From Hymenobacter cavernae (GTDB lineage Bacteria; Bacteroidota; Bacteroidia; Cytophagales; Hymenobacteraceae): a stretch of DNA of 64,000 nt. Within the stretch, counting starts at the first letter, position 1; each line of letters opens with the position of its first letter. The notes under the pieces are model-generated. The model made no database searches, was not told where the DNA came from, and saw only the letters and a list, made by a program, of their open reading frames with translations. The DNA lies in assembly GCF_014641455.1 (NCBI RefSeq), contig NZ_BMHT01000008.1, forward strand, positions 186,001-250,000, read 5' to 3'. The translations under genes and the position numbers were made by a program. Of the stretch, positions 16,563-24,804 are shown piece after piece.

Positions 16563-17870
16563 ATGTCCAACTTTGTGAACATGGTTGATTACCAGAAACT
16601 ATTTCGGGCGCTGCCCGAAAACTTCCTGCTCATTTCCCCCGATGCCGCCGCTACTATCGTCGATGACACCGATAGCCACGTTGCCGTTTCGATGAAAAGC
16701 CGCGAGGAAGTAGTAGGCAAACCTTTCTTTGAAGCCTACCCGGTGGCCGATCAGAACCAAGGGGATGCTATTCTCCAGTCGCACGAGCATGTTCGCCGCT
16801 ACCGCGAGCCGCACACCATGCCCATTATCCGCTACGACCTGGAGCGGCCCGCTGAGCAGGGCGGCGGCTTCGAGCAGCGCTATTGGGAGGCCACGCACTA
16901 TCCCATTCTCAACGAGCAGGGCGAGCTGGTGCACATTCTGCAACGGGCGCAGGACGTGACCGAGCAGTACCTGGCCGAGCAGCAGCGGCTGTTGCTGCAA
17001 CGCGAGCTGGACGAGGCGCAGGCCCGCACAGCTTTCATCCTGCAAGCGCTGCCCGTCCTGATTGTGACCTTGCAACCCGACGGCGCAGCCGATTACTTCA
17101 ACCAGCGCTGGCTCGACTTTACGGGCCGCTCGCTGGAAGAATCCGTGGGCTGGGGCTGGCTGGAAGATCTGCACCCCGACGACCGTGAGGCGGTGGGCAA
17201 AGGCTGGCAAGAGGCCGCGCAGGGCACCAGCGAGTACCAGGTAGAATACCGCCTGCGTCGCCACGACGGACATTACCGTTGGGTGCTGGTGCGGGCCGTG
17301 CCGCGCCTGGGCGCCGATGGCCGACCTAGCTTATGGGTGGGCGGCGCCACCGATATTCACGAGCAGAAACAGCTGGTGCAGGAGCTGCTACTCTCCAACG
17401 AAGAGCAGGCTGCTCTGTCCGACCAGGCGTATCAGGCCTATCAATTGGCCGAAAGTCAGCGCTCCACGTTCTACAACCTATTCATGCAGACGCCCGCCAT
17501 GATCTGCATTCTGCGCAGCCCCGAACACCGTTTCGAGTTTGTGAATCCGGAATACCAGAAGCTGTTCCCAACACGCCAGTTGGTTGGCAAAACCGTAGTC
17601 GAGGCGTTGCCGGAGGTGATCGAGCAAGGCTTCGTGGAGCTGTTGAACAATGTTTATGCAACCGGTGAGGCTTTTATCGGCAATGAAATCAGCATCATGC
17701 TCGACCGCAACGGCGATGGGCAGCTTCACCAGAGTTACCTCAACTTCACGTATCAACTTTTTGAAGAGAGCGGGGAGAAAGCCGGCATTACAGTATTTGC
17801 CTTCGATGTGACCAGCCTGGTGCAGGCCCGCAAAGCATTGGAAAACCGCACCGGTACCGCCAACGCTTAA
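16563..17870 (+). CDS. Multi-PAS-domain sensory protein without an output domain
   Basis: The 435-residue protein consists of three PAS-like units: residues ~10-135 (LPENFLLISPDAAATIVDD...), a PAS_3-type unit at ~150-280 (LDFTGRSLEESVGWGWLEDL, then HPDDREAV and the PAC motif RRHDGHYRWVLVRAVPRL), and a third at ~300-425 (FYNLFMQTPAMICILRSP...). Short coiled segments link them. There is no histidine kinase, GGDEF or other output domain before the stop, and no sign of a frameshift into one. It would act in the cytoplasm by interaction with another protein, possibly the small CZB-like protein encoded 42 bp downstream. No heme or flavin ligand can be assigned. Confidence 0.85.
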   Translation: MSNFVNMVDYQKLFRALPENFLLISPDAAATIVDDTDSHVAVSMKSREEVVGKPFFEAYPVADQNQGDAILQSHEHVRRYREPHTMPIIRYDLERPAEQGGGFEQRYWEATHYPILNEQGELVHILQRAQDVTEQYLAEQQRLLLQRELDEAQARTAFILQALPVLIVTLQPDGAADYFNQRWLDFTGRSLEESVGWGWLEDLHPDDREAVGKGWQEAAQGTSEYQVEYRLRRHDGHYRWVLVRAVPRLGADGRPSLWVGGATDIHEQKQLVQELLLSNEEQAALSDQAYQAYQLAESQRSTFYNLFMQTPAMICILRSPEHRFEFVNPEYQKLFPTRQLVGKTVVEALPEVIEQGFVELLNNVYATGEAFIGNEISIMLDRNGDGQLHQSYLNFTYQLFEESGEKAGITVFAFDVTSLVQARKALENRTGTANA

Positions 17871-17912
17871 CTTTTCTCCCGCTTTCTTTGCCCGCGTCCT
17901 TTCTCTCTGCTC

Positions 17913-18266
17913 ATGGATTTAACAAACCTGGATTTTCAACAAGCCCGGATCAAGCAGGTGCTGTTCAAGTCCCGGTTGCGCTCTATTCTGTACGGGGTGC
18001 GCGAGACGGACGATACCATGTTCTCGCTCCAGAAGAACCCGCTGGGCGAGTGGCTGAACACCATCGTTAAGCCCAAGTACAGCGTGCACCCGGAGGTGCG
18101 CGAGATTGAGCGCGTGCTTCAGCGCATGCTCGACACTGGCCGCGAGCTGGTGCGGCGCTACCAGAGCGGGCAGCTGGAGGAAGCCCGTGCCGGCCTCGAC
18201 CAGATCGAAGGGTATTCAACCCAGATTACGAACCTGCTGCAAACGCTGGAAAAGCGCACCGGCTAG
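17913..18266 (+). CDS. Degenerate CZB-like (chemoreceptor zinc-binding-like) small protein
   Basis: A 117-residue, all-helical protein. Its pattern LFKSRLRSILYG, then LGEWLNT, HPEVREIERVL and a closing helix AGLDQIEGYSTQITNLLQ parallels the CZB four-helix domain (HxxWK..L, CxLGKWL, HxxF). However, the expected first His, the Cys before LGxWL and the later His are all replaced, so the zinc site appears lost. It follows the PAS protein by 42 bp on the same strand, and the pair is probably an operon; the two proteins may interact. The assignment rests on spacing and pattern and is my inference. Confidence 0.55.
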   Translation: MDLTNLDFQQARIKQVLFKSRLRSILYGVRETDDTMFSLQKNPLGEWLNTIVKPKYSVHPEVREIERVLQRMLDTGRELVRRYQSGQLEEARAGLDQIEGYSTQITNLLQTLEKRTG

Positions 18267-18284
18267 ACCTAGGTTATAAGCCAA

Positions 18285-18477
18285 GAACGTCATGTCTCCT
18301 CTGGCGTCCGCCTGTCGAAGCATCTCTACCGCTTCGTTGAACGTCACTGATAGAACGTCATCCGAGCTTTGTGAGAAATCTCGCGTGCTGATGTGGTGGT
18401 AAACCCTACCGATTGGAGTTACCATTGCACGCGAGATTCCTCGCGGGGCTCGGAATGACGTTCTATTCATGACGTTC
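18285..18477. repeat. Composite hairpin repeat
   Basis: Two overlapping hairpin units are present: AACGTCATGTC...GAAGCATCTCTACCGC (partial) and GAACGTCATCCGAGC...AAATCTCGCGTGCTGATG facing GCACGCGAGATTCCTCGCG...CTCGGAATGACGTTC. They belong to the same family as 6257 and 42351 and follow the PAS/CZB-like pair. Confidence 0.75.
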
Positions 18478-18565
18478 TGTTAATAACGTTCATTCAATTC
18501 TGGCATATCATAACTCTTGCTAGCTTTATGCGGTACACGTTGGTCTACTGCCAGCTACCTAGGTT

Positions 18566-19780
18566 ATGAAAAAAACTACTTCTTCTGGATTCTCTTCCGC
18601 CGCTTCGCGGCGCGACTTTTTGCGGCATCTCTCGCTGGGCGTTGGGGCGGGCTTGCTTGGTGTGCCGGCTTTGGCCAATGCGCTGGCGCTGGAACCAGAG
18701 TCGGCACTGGGCGCGGCTAGCCTGGAGGCGCTGCAAACGGGGCGCAAGCTAGGTGTGGCCCTGGTGGGGCTGGGAGGCTACAGCTCCGGGCAGCTGGCCC
18801 CGGCCCTGCAAAAAACGCAGCTTTGCCGCCTTGTCGGCATCGTGACGGGCACGCCGGAAAAGGCGCAGAAATGGAAGCAGCAGTACAGCATCCCCGACAA
18901 GAACATCTATAACTACCAGAATTTCGATTCGATAAAGGACAACCCCGACATCGACATCGTGTACGTGGTGCTGCCCAACTCCATGCACGCCGAGTACGTG
19001 GAGCGGGCCGCGCGGGCGGGCAAGCACGTTATCTGCGAGAAGCCCATGGCGACCTCCGTGGAAGACTGCCGCCGCATGATCGAGGCGTGCAAGAAAGCCG
19101 GCAAGAAGCTCAGCGTCGGCTACCGCCTGCACTTCGACCCCTACCACCTAGAAGCTATGCGCATTGGGCAAAACCAGGTGTACGGTCCGGTGAAGAAGCT
19201 CCTGTCGGAAAACGGCTTCACGATGGGCGACAACCGGCCCTGGCGCATTCAGAAGAAGCTTTCCGGCGGCGGACCGCTCATGGATATGGGCATTTACTGC
19301 GTGCAGGGCGTGATTTATACCAAAGGCCAGCTGCCGGTTTCGGTGACAGCCAAATACGCGCAAAAGACCCGGCCCCAGCAGTTCAACGAAGTGGAAGAAG
19401 GCCTGAGCTGGCAGTTCCAGTTTGCCGATGGCTCAGTGGCCGACTGCCGCACCACTTACGCCGAAAATATCAGCCACCTGCGCATGGAAGCCGCCAACGG
19501 CTGGCTCGATTTGCAGCCGGCTTTTTACTACAACGGCCTCAAGGGCCAGACCAGCAAAGGCCCGCTGGCGAACGTGCCGACGCAGGACGTGAGTCAGCAG
19601 GCCCGCCAGATGGACGACTTCGCCGATTGCATCCTGAACAACAAGCCCACCCGCGTGCCCGGCGAAATGGGCCTGCGCGACGTGCAGCTGCTAAAAGCCA
19701 TCTACCAGGCCGCCGACAGCGGGCAGAAAGTATCCACGAAGGATATTGTGGCGGTGCTGGATAAAGTGGGCGCCCGCTAA
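18566..19780 (+). CDS. Tat-exported Gfo/Idh/MocA family oxidoreductase
   Basis: The 404-residue product has a twin-arginine signal, SRRDFLRHLSLGVGAGLLG (residues ~14-32), so it is likely exported folded, with its cofactor. A Rossmann fold follows (VALVGLGGYSSGQLAPAL, residues ~61-80), and the family motif EKPMAT near residue 157 carries the catalytic-lysine position. The closest known architecture is glucose-fructose oxidoreductase, which keeps NADP tightly bound in the periplasm; the sugar substrate here is not known. An ACCTAGGT palindrome ends a few bases before the ATG at 18566. A strong terminator follows at 19804-19848. Confidence 0.88.
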   Translation: MKKTTSSGFSSAASRRDFLRHLSLGVGAGLLGVPALANALALEPESALGAASLEALQTGRKLGVALVGLGGYSSGQLAPALQKTQLCRLVGIVTGTPEKAQKWKQQYSIPDKNIYNYQNFDSIKDNPDIDIVYVVLPNSMHAEYVERAARAGKHVICEKPMATSVEDCRRMIEACKKAGKKLSVGYRLHFDPYHLEAMRIGQNQVYGPVKKLLSENGFTMGDNRPWRIQKKLSGGGPLMDMGIYCVQGVIYTKGQLPVSVTAKYAQKTRPQQFNEVEEGLSWQFQFADGSVADCRTTYAENISHLRMEAANGWLDLQPAFYYNGLKGQTSKGPLANVPTQDVSQQARQMDDFADCILNNKPTRVPGEMGLRDVQLLKAIYQAADSGQKVSTKDIVAVLDKVGAR

Positions 19781-19803
19781 AAAGCTAGGTATCAGAGCTA
19801 AAC

Positions 19804-19848
19804 CCGCAGAAAGGCCCGTTCTGCGCTGTGGAATGGGCCTTTTTGCGG
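19804..19848 (+). terminator. Intrinsic terminator
   Basis: CGCAGAAAGGCCCGTTC pairs with GAATGGGCCTTTTTGCG around a 9-nt loop, with a T-run in the descending arm, 24 bp after the oxidoreductase stop. Confidence 0.75.
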
Positions 19849-19952
19849 AAGCAAGCGAAATATTTCAAGCACAAACTTCTAAAGCAATTATAAAATATTA
19901 TGTAAAAAGTTTTATTTTAGCCAGCTCAGTTCGCGCTCCACCCCTCCCCCTC

Positions 19953-20564
19953 ATGAGTATTCACGGCAGCAATTCCTCGCATCAGCGTCCAGCATCCGCC
20001 TCGGCTACGCCGTGTCACGCATGTAGTATTACTGACCCATCATGGCGGAGTGCATCGGAGAATTATGCGTCTGCTTACCCGGCCCGGCTTATGCCAACGG
20101 GTAAGATGGACGCCACAGAGTACGGGCCCGCCGAACAGATAGCCGAGGATACTACTCTCTTGCACTTAAAGCAGCTTTTTACAGCCTTGCTGCATCCAAG
20201 TCGGATTCCGGTACGCTACCATGCGGGCTTGTTGCTGTCGGCTGTTATGGCGCTCAATCTATTGATCTTCAACGGCCTCAGCACCAAAGAAGATCTGGCT
20301 TATCTAACTCAGCCCCGCACCGGCGACCTATACCAGGTCCGGACCCAGGAAGGCAATTACTCGCTACTGAAAGTAGTTGCGGCAGCAGGCAACAGCGTGC
20401 AGCTGCAAGCCAATGCCTACCAAACGCCAAGCAGCCTGGAAGTAGCGAACCTGAACAAGCCCGAAAACTACGGCCGCGAAGCCTTCGACCTTACCCGATA
20501 CGATTTGCAGATTATGATGCAGAAAGAACAAATCGTGGATGTAGAACGTCCTGAAAGCGAGTAA
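19953..20564 (+). CDS. Membrane-anchored protein of unknown function
   Basis: The reading frame is open upstream into the preceding gene, but I place the start at the ATG at 19953, after the terminator and an AT-rich presumed promoter stretch; another in-frame ATG at 20106 would give a 152-residue form. The 203-residue version has a Ser-rich, cysteine-containing N-terminus, one clear membrane segment (AGLLLSAVMALNLLIFNGLS) around residue 100, and a C-terminal domain with TGDLYQVRTQEGNYSLLKVV that looks like a small beta-rich domain. I recognise no family. It converges on the GT39 gene, with only 7 bp between the two stops. Confidence 0.65.
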   Translation: MSIHGSNSSHQRPASASATPCHACSITDPSWRSASENYASAYPARLMPTGKMDATEYGPAEQIAEDTTLLHLKQLFTALLHPSRIPVRYHAGLLLSAVMALNLLIFNGLSTKEDLAYLTQPRTGDLYQVRTQEGNYSLLKVVAAAGNSVQLQANAYQTPSSLEVANLNKPENYGREAFDLTRYDLQIMMQKEQIVDVERPESE

Positions 20565-20571
20565 CCTAGGT

Positions 20572-22113
20572 TTACTTCTCCTTCACCCACACCGCCAGCG
20601 CTTCGCGGTATTCCCGCTGCGCCAGCTCCAGGATGGCCGCGTCGGGGTCGGTGCCGAGCAGGATGGTCGTGCCTTTTTCGCGGGCATACGGGTTCGTGAT
20701 TTCGCCCACTTGCCGCAGCTCTCGGAAATGCGGCACCAGCGCGGCAGGGTGTCCTTCCCCGATCAGGAGCAAGTGCCGATACGGCTGCGCCGGTTGGGGT
20801 GGAAACCAGAATAAATAGCTCCCATTGAAGCTATTAGCCAGCGGCATATCGCGGTGGCGGTTGTAGTAGTTGATGGCGCTGGCCTGCCCGTAGTTGTCGC
20901 ACTTGATAAGCGTAAAAGCCCGCGTCGAGTCGGGCAGCGCCTGATAGGCCTGGTAGGTTTTGTCGGCCAGCTCCTGCCAGCCGATCATATCGGCGTAGTC
21001 CTGCGGCAAGGCGTGAATCTTGCCGTCTTCCCAGCGCGTGATACCTAGGTTCTGGTACCTGGCGCTGATAGCCTGCATGTAAGCGGGCGGATACAGCGTG
21101 AAGATGAACGGCACCACCGGCAGGATAATCAGCACGGGAAGGAGCACCAGCGCGGGCCGCACCAGCGCGCCGTAGCGGAAGCCTTGCAGCAGCTGCTCCC
21201 ACCACACGGCCCCAAACGCAAACAGCACCGGATAATACCCCAGGCTATAGTAGCTTTTGCCGTGCAACATGGTCAGAATCAGCAAACCAACCACGTACAC
21301 CAGACCTAGGCTCCGATACATCCGCAACGGCCCGTACGCGAACAACGCCAGCAGGCCCGGCACCCACACCCACACGGCCGGAAAGCACATCAGCAGCTGC
21401 TCCTTCCAGAAACCGGCCACCGACACGTTGACGAGCTGCGTATCGTGCAGCTCGCTCATGTGGTGCAGAAACGGCACGCCGTGGGCAAGCTGCCACCACA
21501 AGCTAGGCGAGAACAGCACCAGCGTGAGGGCGGCAGCCAGCCAGAAGTGCTTGCTGGCCAATACGCGGCGCTGCGGCGTGAGCACCAATGCTACCAGCAG
21601 CGCCGCGATGAAGAAGAATGTGGTGTACTTGTTGAGCAAGCTCAAACCTAGGCCTAACCCAATGTAGTACAGATACCTGGGTTTTGCTTCCTGCATGTAG
21701 CTGAGCAGCCAGTAGCAGCACAGCGTGAAGCCAAAAACCTCAAACGAGTTGGGCTGAAACAGAAAATTAAGCCGCGCATACCCCGATACGCAGTAGCACA
21801 CGCACGCCAGCACCACCGCAAACCAGCCGCCACCTAGCTTCTGCGCGATTCGCCCGACGAGATAAACCGTGAGGGCACCCCACAGAAACGGCCAGAACTT
21901 CACCCAGAAATAGTCGCCGCCCAGCGCCTGCGTCACCCAGGCCTGCGCGGCAATCAGGGGCGGCACTTCCAAGTAGCCCCAGGCCAAGTGCCGGCCTTCA
22001 TCGAGGTAGAGGTATTCGTCGCGGTGCAGCTCGTAGGCGCGGCTCGCCAGCACGAAGCCGGAAATGAACTTGAGGACAGCAAATAGCAGCGGCAGCAGGC
22101 GAGACGGTTTCAT
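20572..22113 (-). CDS. GT39 (PMT/ArnT-like) membrane glycosyltransferase
   Basis: The 513-residue protein has about ten membrane helices. Near the N-terminus, ELHRDEYLYLDEGRHLAWGY contains the acidic pair in the first periplasmic loop that marks dolichyl/undecaprenyl-phosphate sugar transferases of the PMT_2 type. It would move a sugar from a polyprenyl-phosphate carrier to a protein or lipid on the outer face of the inner membrane. The ATG at 22113 is preferred; a GTG at 22137 adds eight residues. It is followed on the same strand by nothing obviously related; the acceptor is unknown. The polyprenol-phosphate mannosyltransferase at 55573 could provide a donor. Confidence 0.85.
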   Translation of the reverse strand: MKPSRLLPLLFAVLKFISGFVLASRAYELHRDEYLYLDEGRHLAWGYLEVPPLIAAQAWVTQALGGDYFWVKFWPFLWGALTVYLVGRIAQKLGGGWFAVVLACVCYCVSGYARLNFLFQPNSFEVFGFTLCCYWLLSYMQEAKPRYLYYIGLGLGLSLLNKYTTFFFIAALLVALVLTPQRRVLASKHFWLAAALTLVLFSPSLWWQLAHGVPFLHHMSELHDTQLVNVSVAGFWKEQLLMCFPAVWVWVPGLLALFAYGPLRMYRSLGLVYVVGLLILTMLHGKSYYSLGYYPVLFAFGAVWWEQLLQGFRYGALVRPALVLLPVLIILPVVPFIFTLYPPAYMQAISARYQNLGITRWEDGKIHALPQDYADMIGWQELADKTYQAYQALPDSTRAFTLIKCDNYGQASAINYYNRHRDMPLANSFNGSYLFWFPPQPAQPYRHLLLIGEGHPAALVPHFRELRQVGEITNPYAREKGTTILLGTDPDAAILELAQREYREALAVWVKEK

Positions 22114-22154
22114 GCCGTCAAGATAGAGCAGTTTCACCTCACCCTAGGTTCCGC

Positions 22155-22400
22155 CTACAACTCCTCTGGCAGTCGGATTTTCTCCAGATAGGCCGTGAGC
22201 CCGGCTGGGTGCTGAAAGAGATGGATAAACAGGATGCGCTCCTCGTCGCAGAGCCGCCATTCTTCGGCGTAGAAGTCGCCGAGGGCGTAGAGGCGCAGGC
22301 GGCAGCTGTCCTCGGCGCGCTCAGCCAGAAAATGGCCGCGCTGGCTGAGAAGCCGGGCCTGCTGGCCCATCGGGAGCTGTTTGAAATCGACGAGGTTCAT
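22155..22400 (-). CDS. Small conserved-looking hypothetical protein
   Basis: An 81-residue soluble protein starting MNLVDFKQLP and ending in AYLEKIRLPEEL, with a regular protein-like composition (acidic/aromatic, DFYAEEWRLCDEERILFIHLF). The frame continues upstream as an open frame through a repeat and into the next gene, but that part is low-quality sequence; the ATG at 22400 is the sensible start. It lies just upstream of the GT39 gene on the same strand (41 bp between its stop and the glycosyltransferase ATG), so they may share a transcript. Function unknown. Confidence 0.6.
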   Translation of the reverse strand: MNLVDFKQLPMGQQARLLSQRGHFLAERAEDSCRLRLYALGDFYAEEWRLCDEERILFIHLFQHPAGLTAYLEKIRLPEEL

Positions 22401-22479
22401 GTACGCAGCAAAACCCAAAGATAAGGCACCTAGGTTCCGAAGCGGCACGACTTCGTGCCGCTCACAAAGCGTTTTGCGT

Positions 22480-22548
22480 GTAGCGCGAGCTTTGTAGTCT
22501 GCGCACGTAGTGGCGCAAGCGCGGACTACAAAGTCCGCGCTACTACGC
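22480..22548. repeat. Inverted repeat of the GTAGCGCG type
   Basis: GTAGCGCGAGCTTTGTAGTC and GGACTACAAAGTCCGCGCTAC form an imperfect inverted pair, with the inner palindrome GGACTACAAAGTCC. It lies between divergent genes. Similar GTAGCGCG elements occur at about 15005-15031 and 26270-26325. Confidence 0.65.
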
Positions 22549-22580
22549 GCTTTGCGGCGGTTTCCGCTACTTTCGCCACT

Positions 22581-23927
22581 ATGAAAACCATGCGCTTCCC
22601 TCACCCGCTCGTGCTGCTTGTCGGGTTTATCCTGTTGGCAACGCTGCTGAGCTACGTGCTGCCCGCCGGAGAGTTTGCTCGCCACCTCGATGCCCTCACC
22701 AAGCGCGAAGTGGTGGTGCCCGGCTCCTACCAGCGGGTGCCGGCGGCGCCGGTGAGTGCGTTGCAGGCGCTGGTCGCCATTCCGCAGGGCATGGCCGGCG
22801 CGGCCGATGTTATTTTCTTCGTATTTCTGACGGGTGGCGCTTTCACCGTGGTCGACCAAACCGGCGCGCTACGGCGCGGTGTCGATTGGCTGGTGGCGCG
22901 TTTTCGGGGCCGCGAGGCCTTCGTAATTCCTCTTATTTCCCTGCTTTTCGCCACGATGGGCGCGCTGGAAAACATGCAGGAAGAAATCATCCCGCTGGTG
23001 CCGGTGCTGCTGGTGCTGATGCGGCGGCTGGGTTATCCGGCCCTCACGGCGGCGGCCGTAAGCCTGGGTGCCGCAGCCGTGGGCGCCGCTTTCAGCCCGA
23101 TCAATCCGTTTCAGGTGGGTATTGCGCAGAAGCTAGCCCAGCTGCCGCTGCTCTCCGGCAGCGGGTTTCGGTTGGTGGTGCTGGGGCTGGCGTTGCTGAT
23201 CTGGATTGGCGGCACCATGCGCTTTGCCAGCCGCTACCGGGTAGCGCCCGCCGACGCGGAAGCAGCAGACGAAACCCCAACGAGCGTCGGCCGGCACGGC
23301 TTGGTGCTGCTGCTGCTGCTGGCTACGTTCGGCGGGTTCACGTTTGGCGTGCTGAAGCTGGGATGGGCCTTCGAGCAGATGGGCGCCTTGTTTTTCGTAT
23401 TCGGCGTAGCGGCCGGGCTGCTAGGCGGCCTAGGTCTGAACGGCACGGCCGAGGCATTCATCGCCGGCTTCCGCGACCTGGCTTTTTCGGCGCTGCTGAT
23501 TGGCTTTGCCCGCGCCATTTTCATTGTGCTGGAGCAGGGCCAGATCGTGGATACCATTGTGAACGGGCTTTCGGCGCCGCTAGCCGGACTGCCGGTGGCG
23601 CTGTCGGCGCTCGGCATGATGGGCTTGCACACGGCCTTGCACTTGCCCGTGCCCAGCGTGAGCGGCCAGGCGGTGCTCACCATGCCCATCCTTACGCCCC
23701 TCTCCGACCTCATTGGTTTGCCCCGCCAGGTCATGGTGCTCGCCTACCAATACGGCGCTGGCCTGTGCGAGCTGATTACGCCCACCAATGGCGCCCTCAT
23801 GGCCATCGTGGCGGCCTGCGGGGTGCGCTTTGATGCGTGGTGGAAGTTCGTGCTGCCGCTCTACCTAGGTCTGCTGGCCCTCGGCGCAGTAGCGGTCATC
23901 GTGGGCATCATGCTTCACCTAGGGTGA
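22581..23927 (+). CDS. DcuC/YfcC-type membrane carrier
   Basis: A 448-residue protein with about twelve membrane helices that matches the PF03606 (C4-dicarboxylate anaerobic carrier, YfcC) group: LLSYVLPAGEF near the start, ALENMQEEIIPLVPVLL, GAAFSPINPFQVGIAQK near residue 172, and the late LHLPVPSVSGQAVLTMPIL and GLCELITPTNGALMA. Members move dicarboxylates or basic amino acids, and the substrate is not predictable here. The ATG at 22581 removes an arginine-rich upstream extension that runs through a repeat. A TACTTTCG sequence 6 bp upstream of the ATG is a possible -7 box. Confidence 0.85.
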   Translation: MKTMRFPHPLVLLVGFILLATLLSYVLPAGEFARHLDALTKREVVVPGSYQRVPAAPVSALQALVAIPQGMAGAADVIFFVFLTGGAFTVVDQTGALRRGVDWLVARFRGREAFVIPLISLLFATMGALENMQEEIIPLVPVLLVLMRRLGYPALTAAAVSLGAAAVGAAFSPINPFQVGIAQKLAQLPLLSGSGFRLVVLGLALLIWIGGTMRFASRYRVAPADAEAADETPTSVGRHGLVLLLLLATFGGFTFGVLKLGWAFEQMGALFFVFGVAAGLLGGLGLNGTAEAFIAGFRDLAFSALLIGFARAIFIVLEQGQIVDTIVNGLSAPLAGLPVALSALGMMGLHTALHLPVPSVSGQAVLTMPILTPLSDLIGLPRQVMVLAYQYGAGLCELITPTNGALMAIVAACGVRFDAWWKFVLPLYLGLLALGAVAVIVGIMLHLG

Positions 23928-23975
23928 GTTTGTTGAATGACTGAGTGACTCAGTGCGAAGCCACTCAGTCACTCG

Positions 23976-24386
23976 CTACGCGAAGCGTAGCTCGTCGGCT
24001 TCGAACACGCGCTTCACTTTGCGCTTCTTCTCGACGAGCTGGAACCTGGCTTTGTCGGCGCCTTCATCCCAGAACACGTCCGAAATCAGGCCGTGGTGGG
24101 CGGGGCAGCCGGGCTCGGGACTAACTTCCTGCACCACATCGCCGAAGCTGAAAGGCGGCTTTTTGTGCAGCTCAGTGAACAGCTCCGGGCTGACTTTAAA
24201 CTGCTGCTCATCGTAGCGGAGCAGAATCCAATCGTCGGTTTCGTCAATTTTTTCGAAGACTTTGCCCAGCGGTTCCAGCCACTCGAAGGAGCGGCGGTTG
24301 GCGGGGTGAATGTAGCGGAGGCCGTATTCCGGCGTCCAGGGGTAAAGGCCGTAGCGAACAGGTTTAGGTCGGGGCACGGGAAACAA
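23976..24386 (-). CDS. Small soluble protein of unknown function (possibly DUF6960-like)
   Basis: A 136-residue soluble protein with VRYGLYPWTPEYGLRYIHPA near its start, LGKVFEKI, and a basic C-terminus with KKRKVKRVFEADEL. The pattern reminds me of a small Bacteroidota family of unknown function (I think DUF6960), but I cannot confirm the number. The start would be the TTG at 24386, since no ATG is available in a sensible place. It converges on the carrier gene across a small inverted repeat (GACTGAGTG/CACTCAGTC, about 23938-23975). Confidence 0.65.
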   Translation of the reverse strand: MFPVPRPKPVRYGLYPWTPEYGLRYIHPANRRSFEWLEPLGKVFEKIDETDDWILLRYDEQQFKVSPELFTELHKKPPFSFGDVVQEVSPEPGCPAHHGLISDVFWDEGADKARFQLVEKKRKVKRVFEADELRFA

Positions 24387-24804
24387 TCAGGTGAAAAGAC
24401 AAAGTAACGCACTCGGCGGCAGAAGCGCTCAAGGTGTACTCGGGCACTTTAGTCCTGCTCTTTTCAAACAAAAAAGCAACCCAGGATAGTGCCCCCACAA
24501 CTGCGAATCGCTGTTTCTACGGATAGAAATTTCCGTTTTTATCGCGCTTACCGTTGGTGCAGTTTAGCCGTTCAATACCCTGAGTGCAGGGGCCGACGCC
24601 ACGGTTGGTTCCTGAAGAAGCAAGCGCTTCTTCCTTACAGAATGCCCTTGGGCAAGCACCTAGCTATCAGTTTGCTGCATGGCTAGGTGTATTCCAAGCC
24701 GCTCCAAAAAATCACAATTTTTCATGGTCAGTTTTCGGCAAGCCCGCGTACACGGAGCTGCGGGCTTGCTATGGCGGCACTCCTGACAAACTCCCAAACT
24801 CAAG
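24387..24804. other. Gene-free region upstream of the DUF421 pair, with two hairpins
   Basis: No credible gene is seen in these 418 bp. Two perfect small hairpins are present: GAAGAAGC/GCTTCTTC at 24614-24633 and GCAAGCCCGC/GCGGGCTTGC at 24738-24769, the second ending 36 bp before the ATG of the first DUF421 gene. They may belong to a long 5' leader, or the second may be a weak terminator without a T-run. Confidence 0.5.

Noticed and set aside
17871..17912. Frameshift that would join the PAS protein to a kinase domain
   Set aside because: The following gene encodes a small helical protein with its own start; no kinase motifs occur in any frame nearby.
22401..22859. Upstream extension of the small minus-strand ORF ending at 22155 to a 234-residue protein
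   Set aside because: The extra part is antisense to the carrier gene and runs through an inverted repeat; it is Arg/His-rich shadow sequence. Only the last 81 residues look like a protein.
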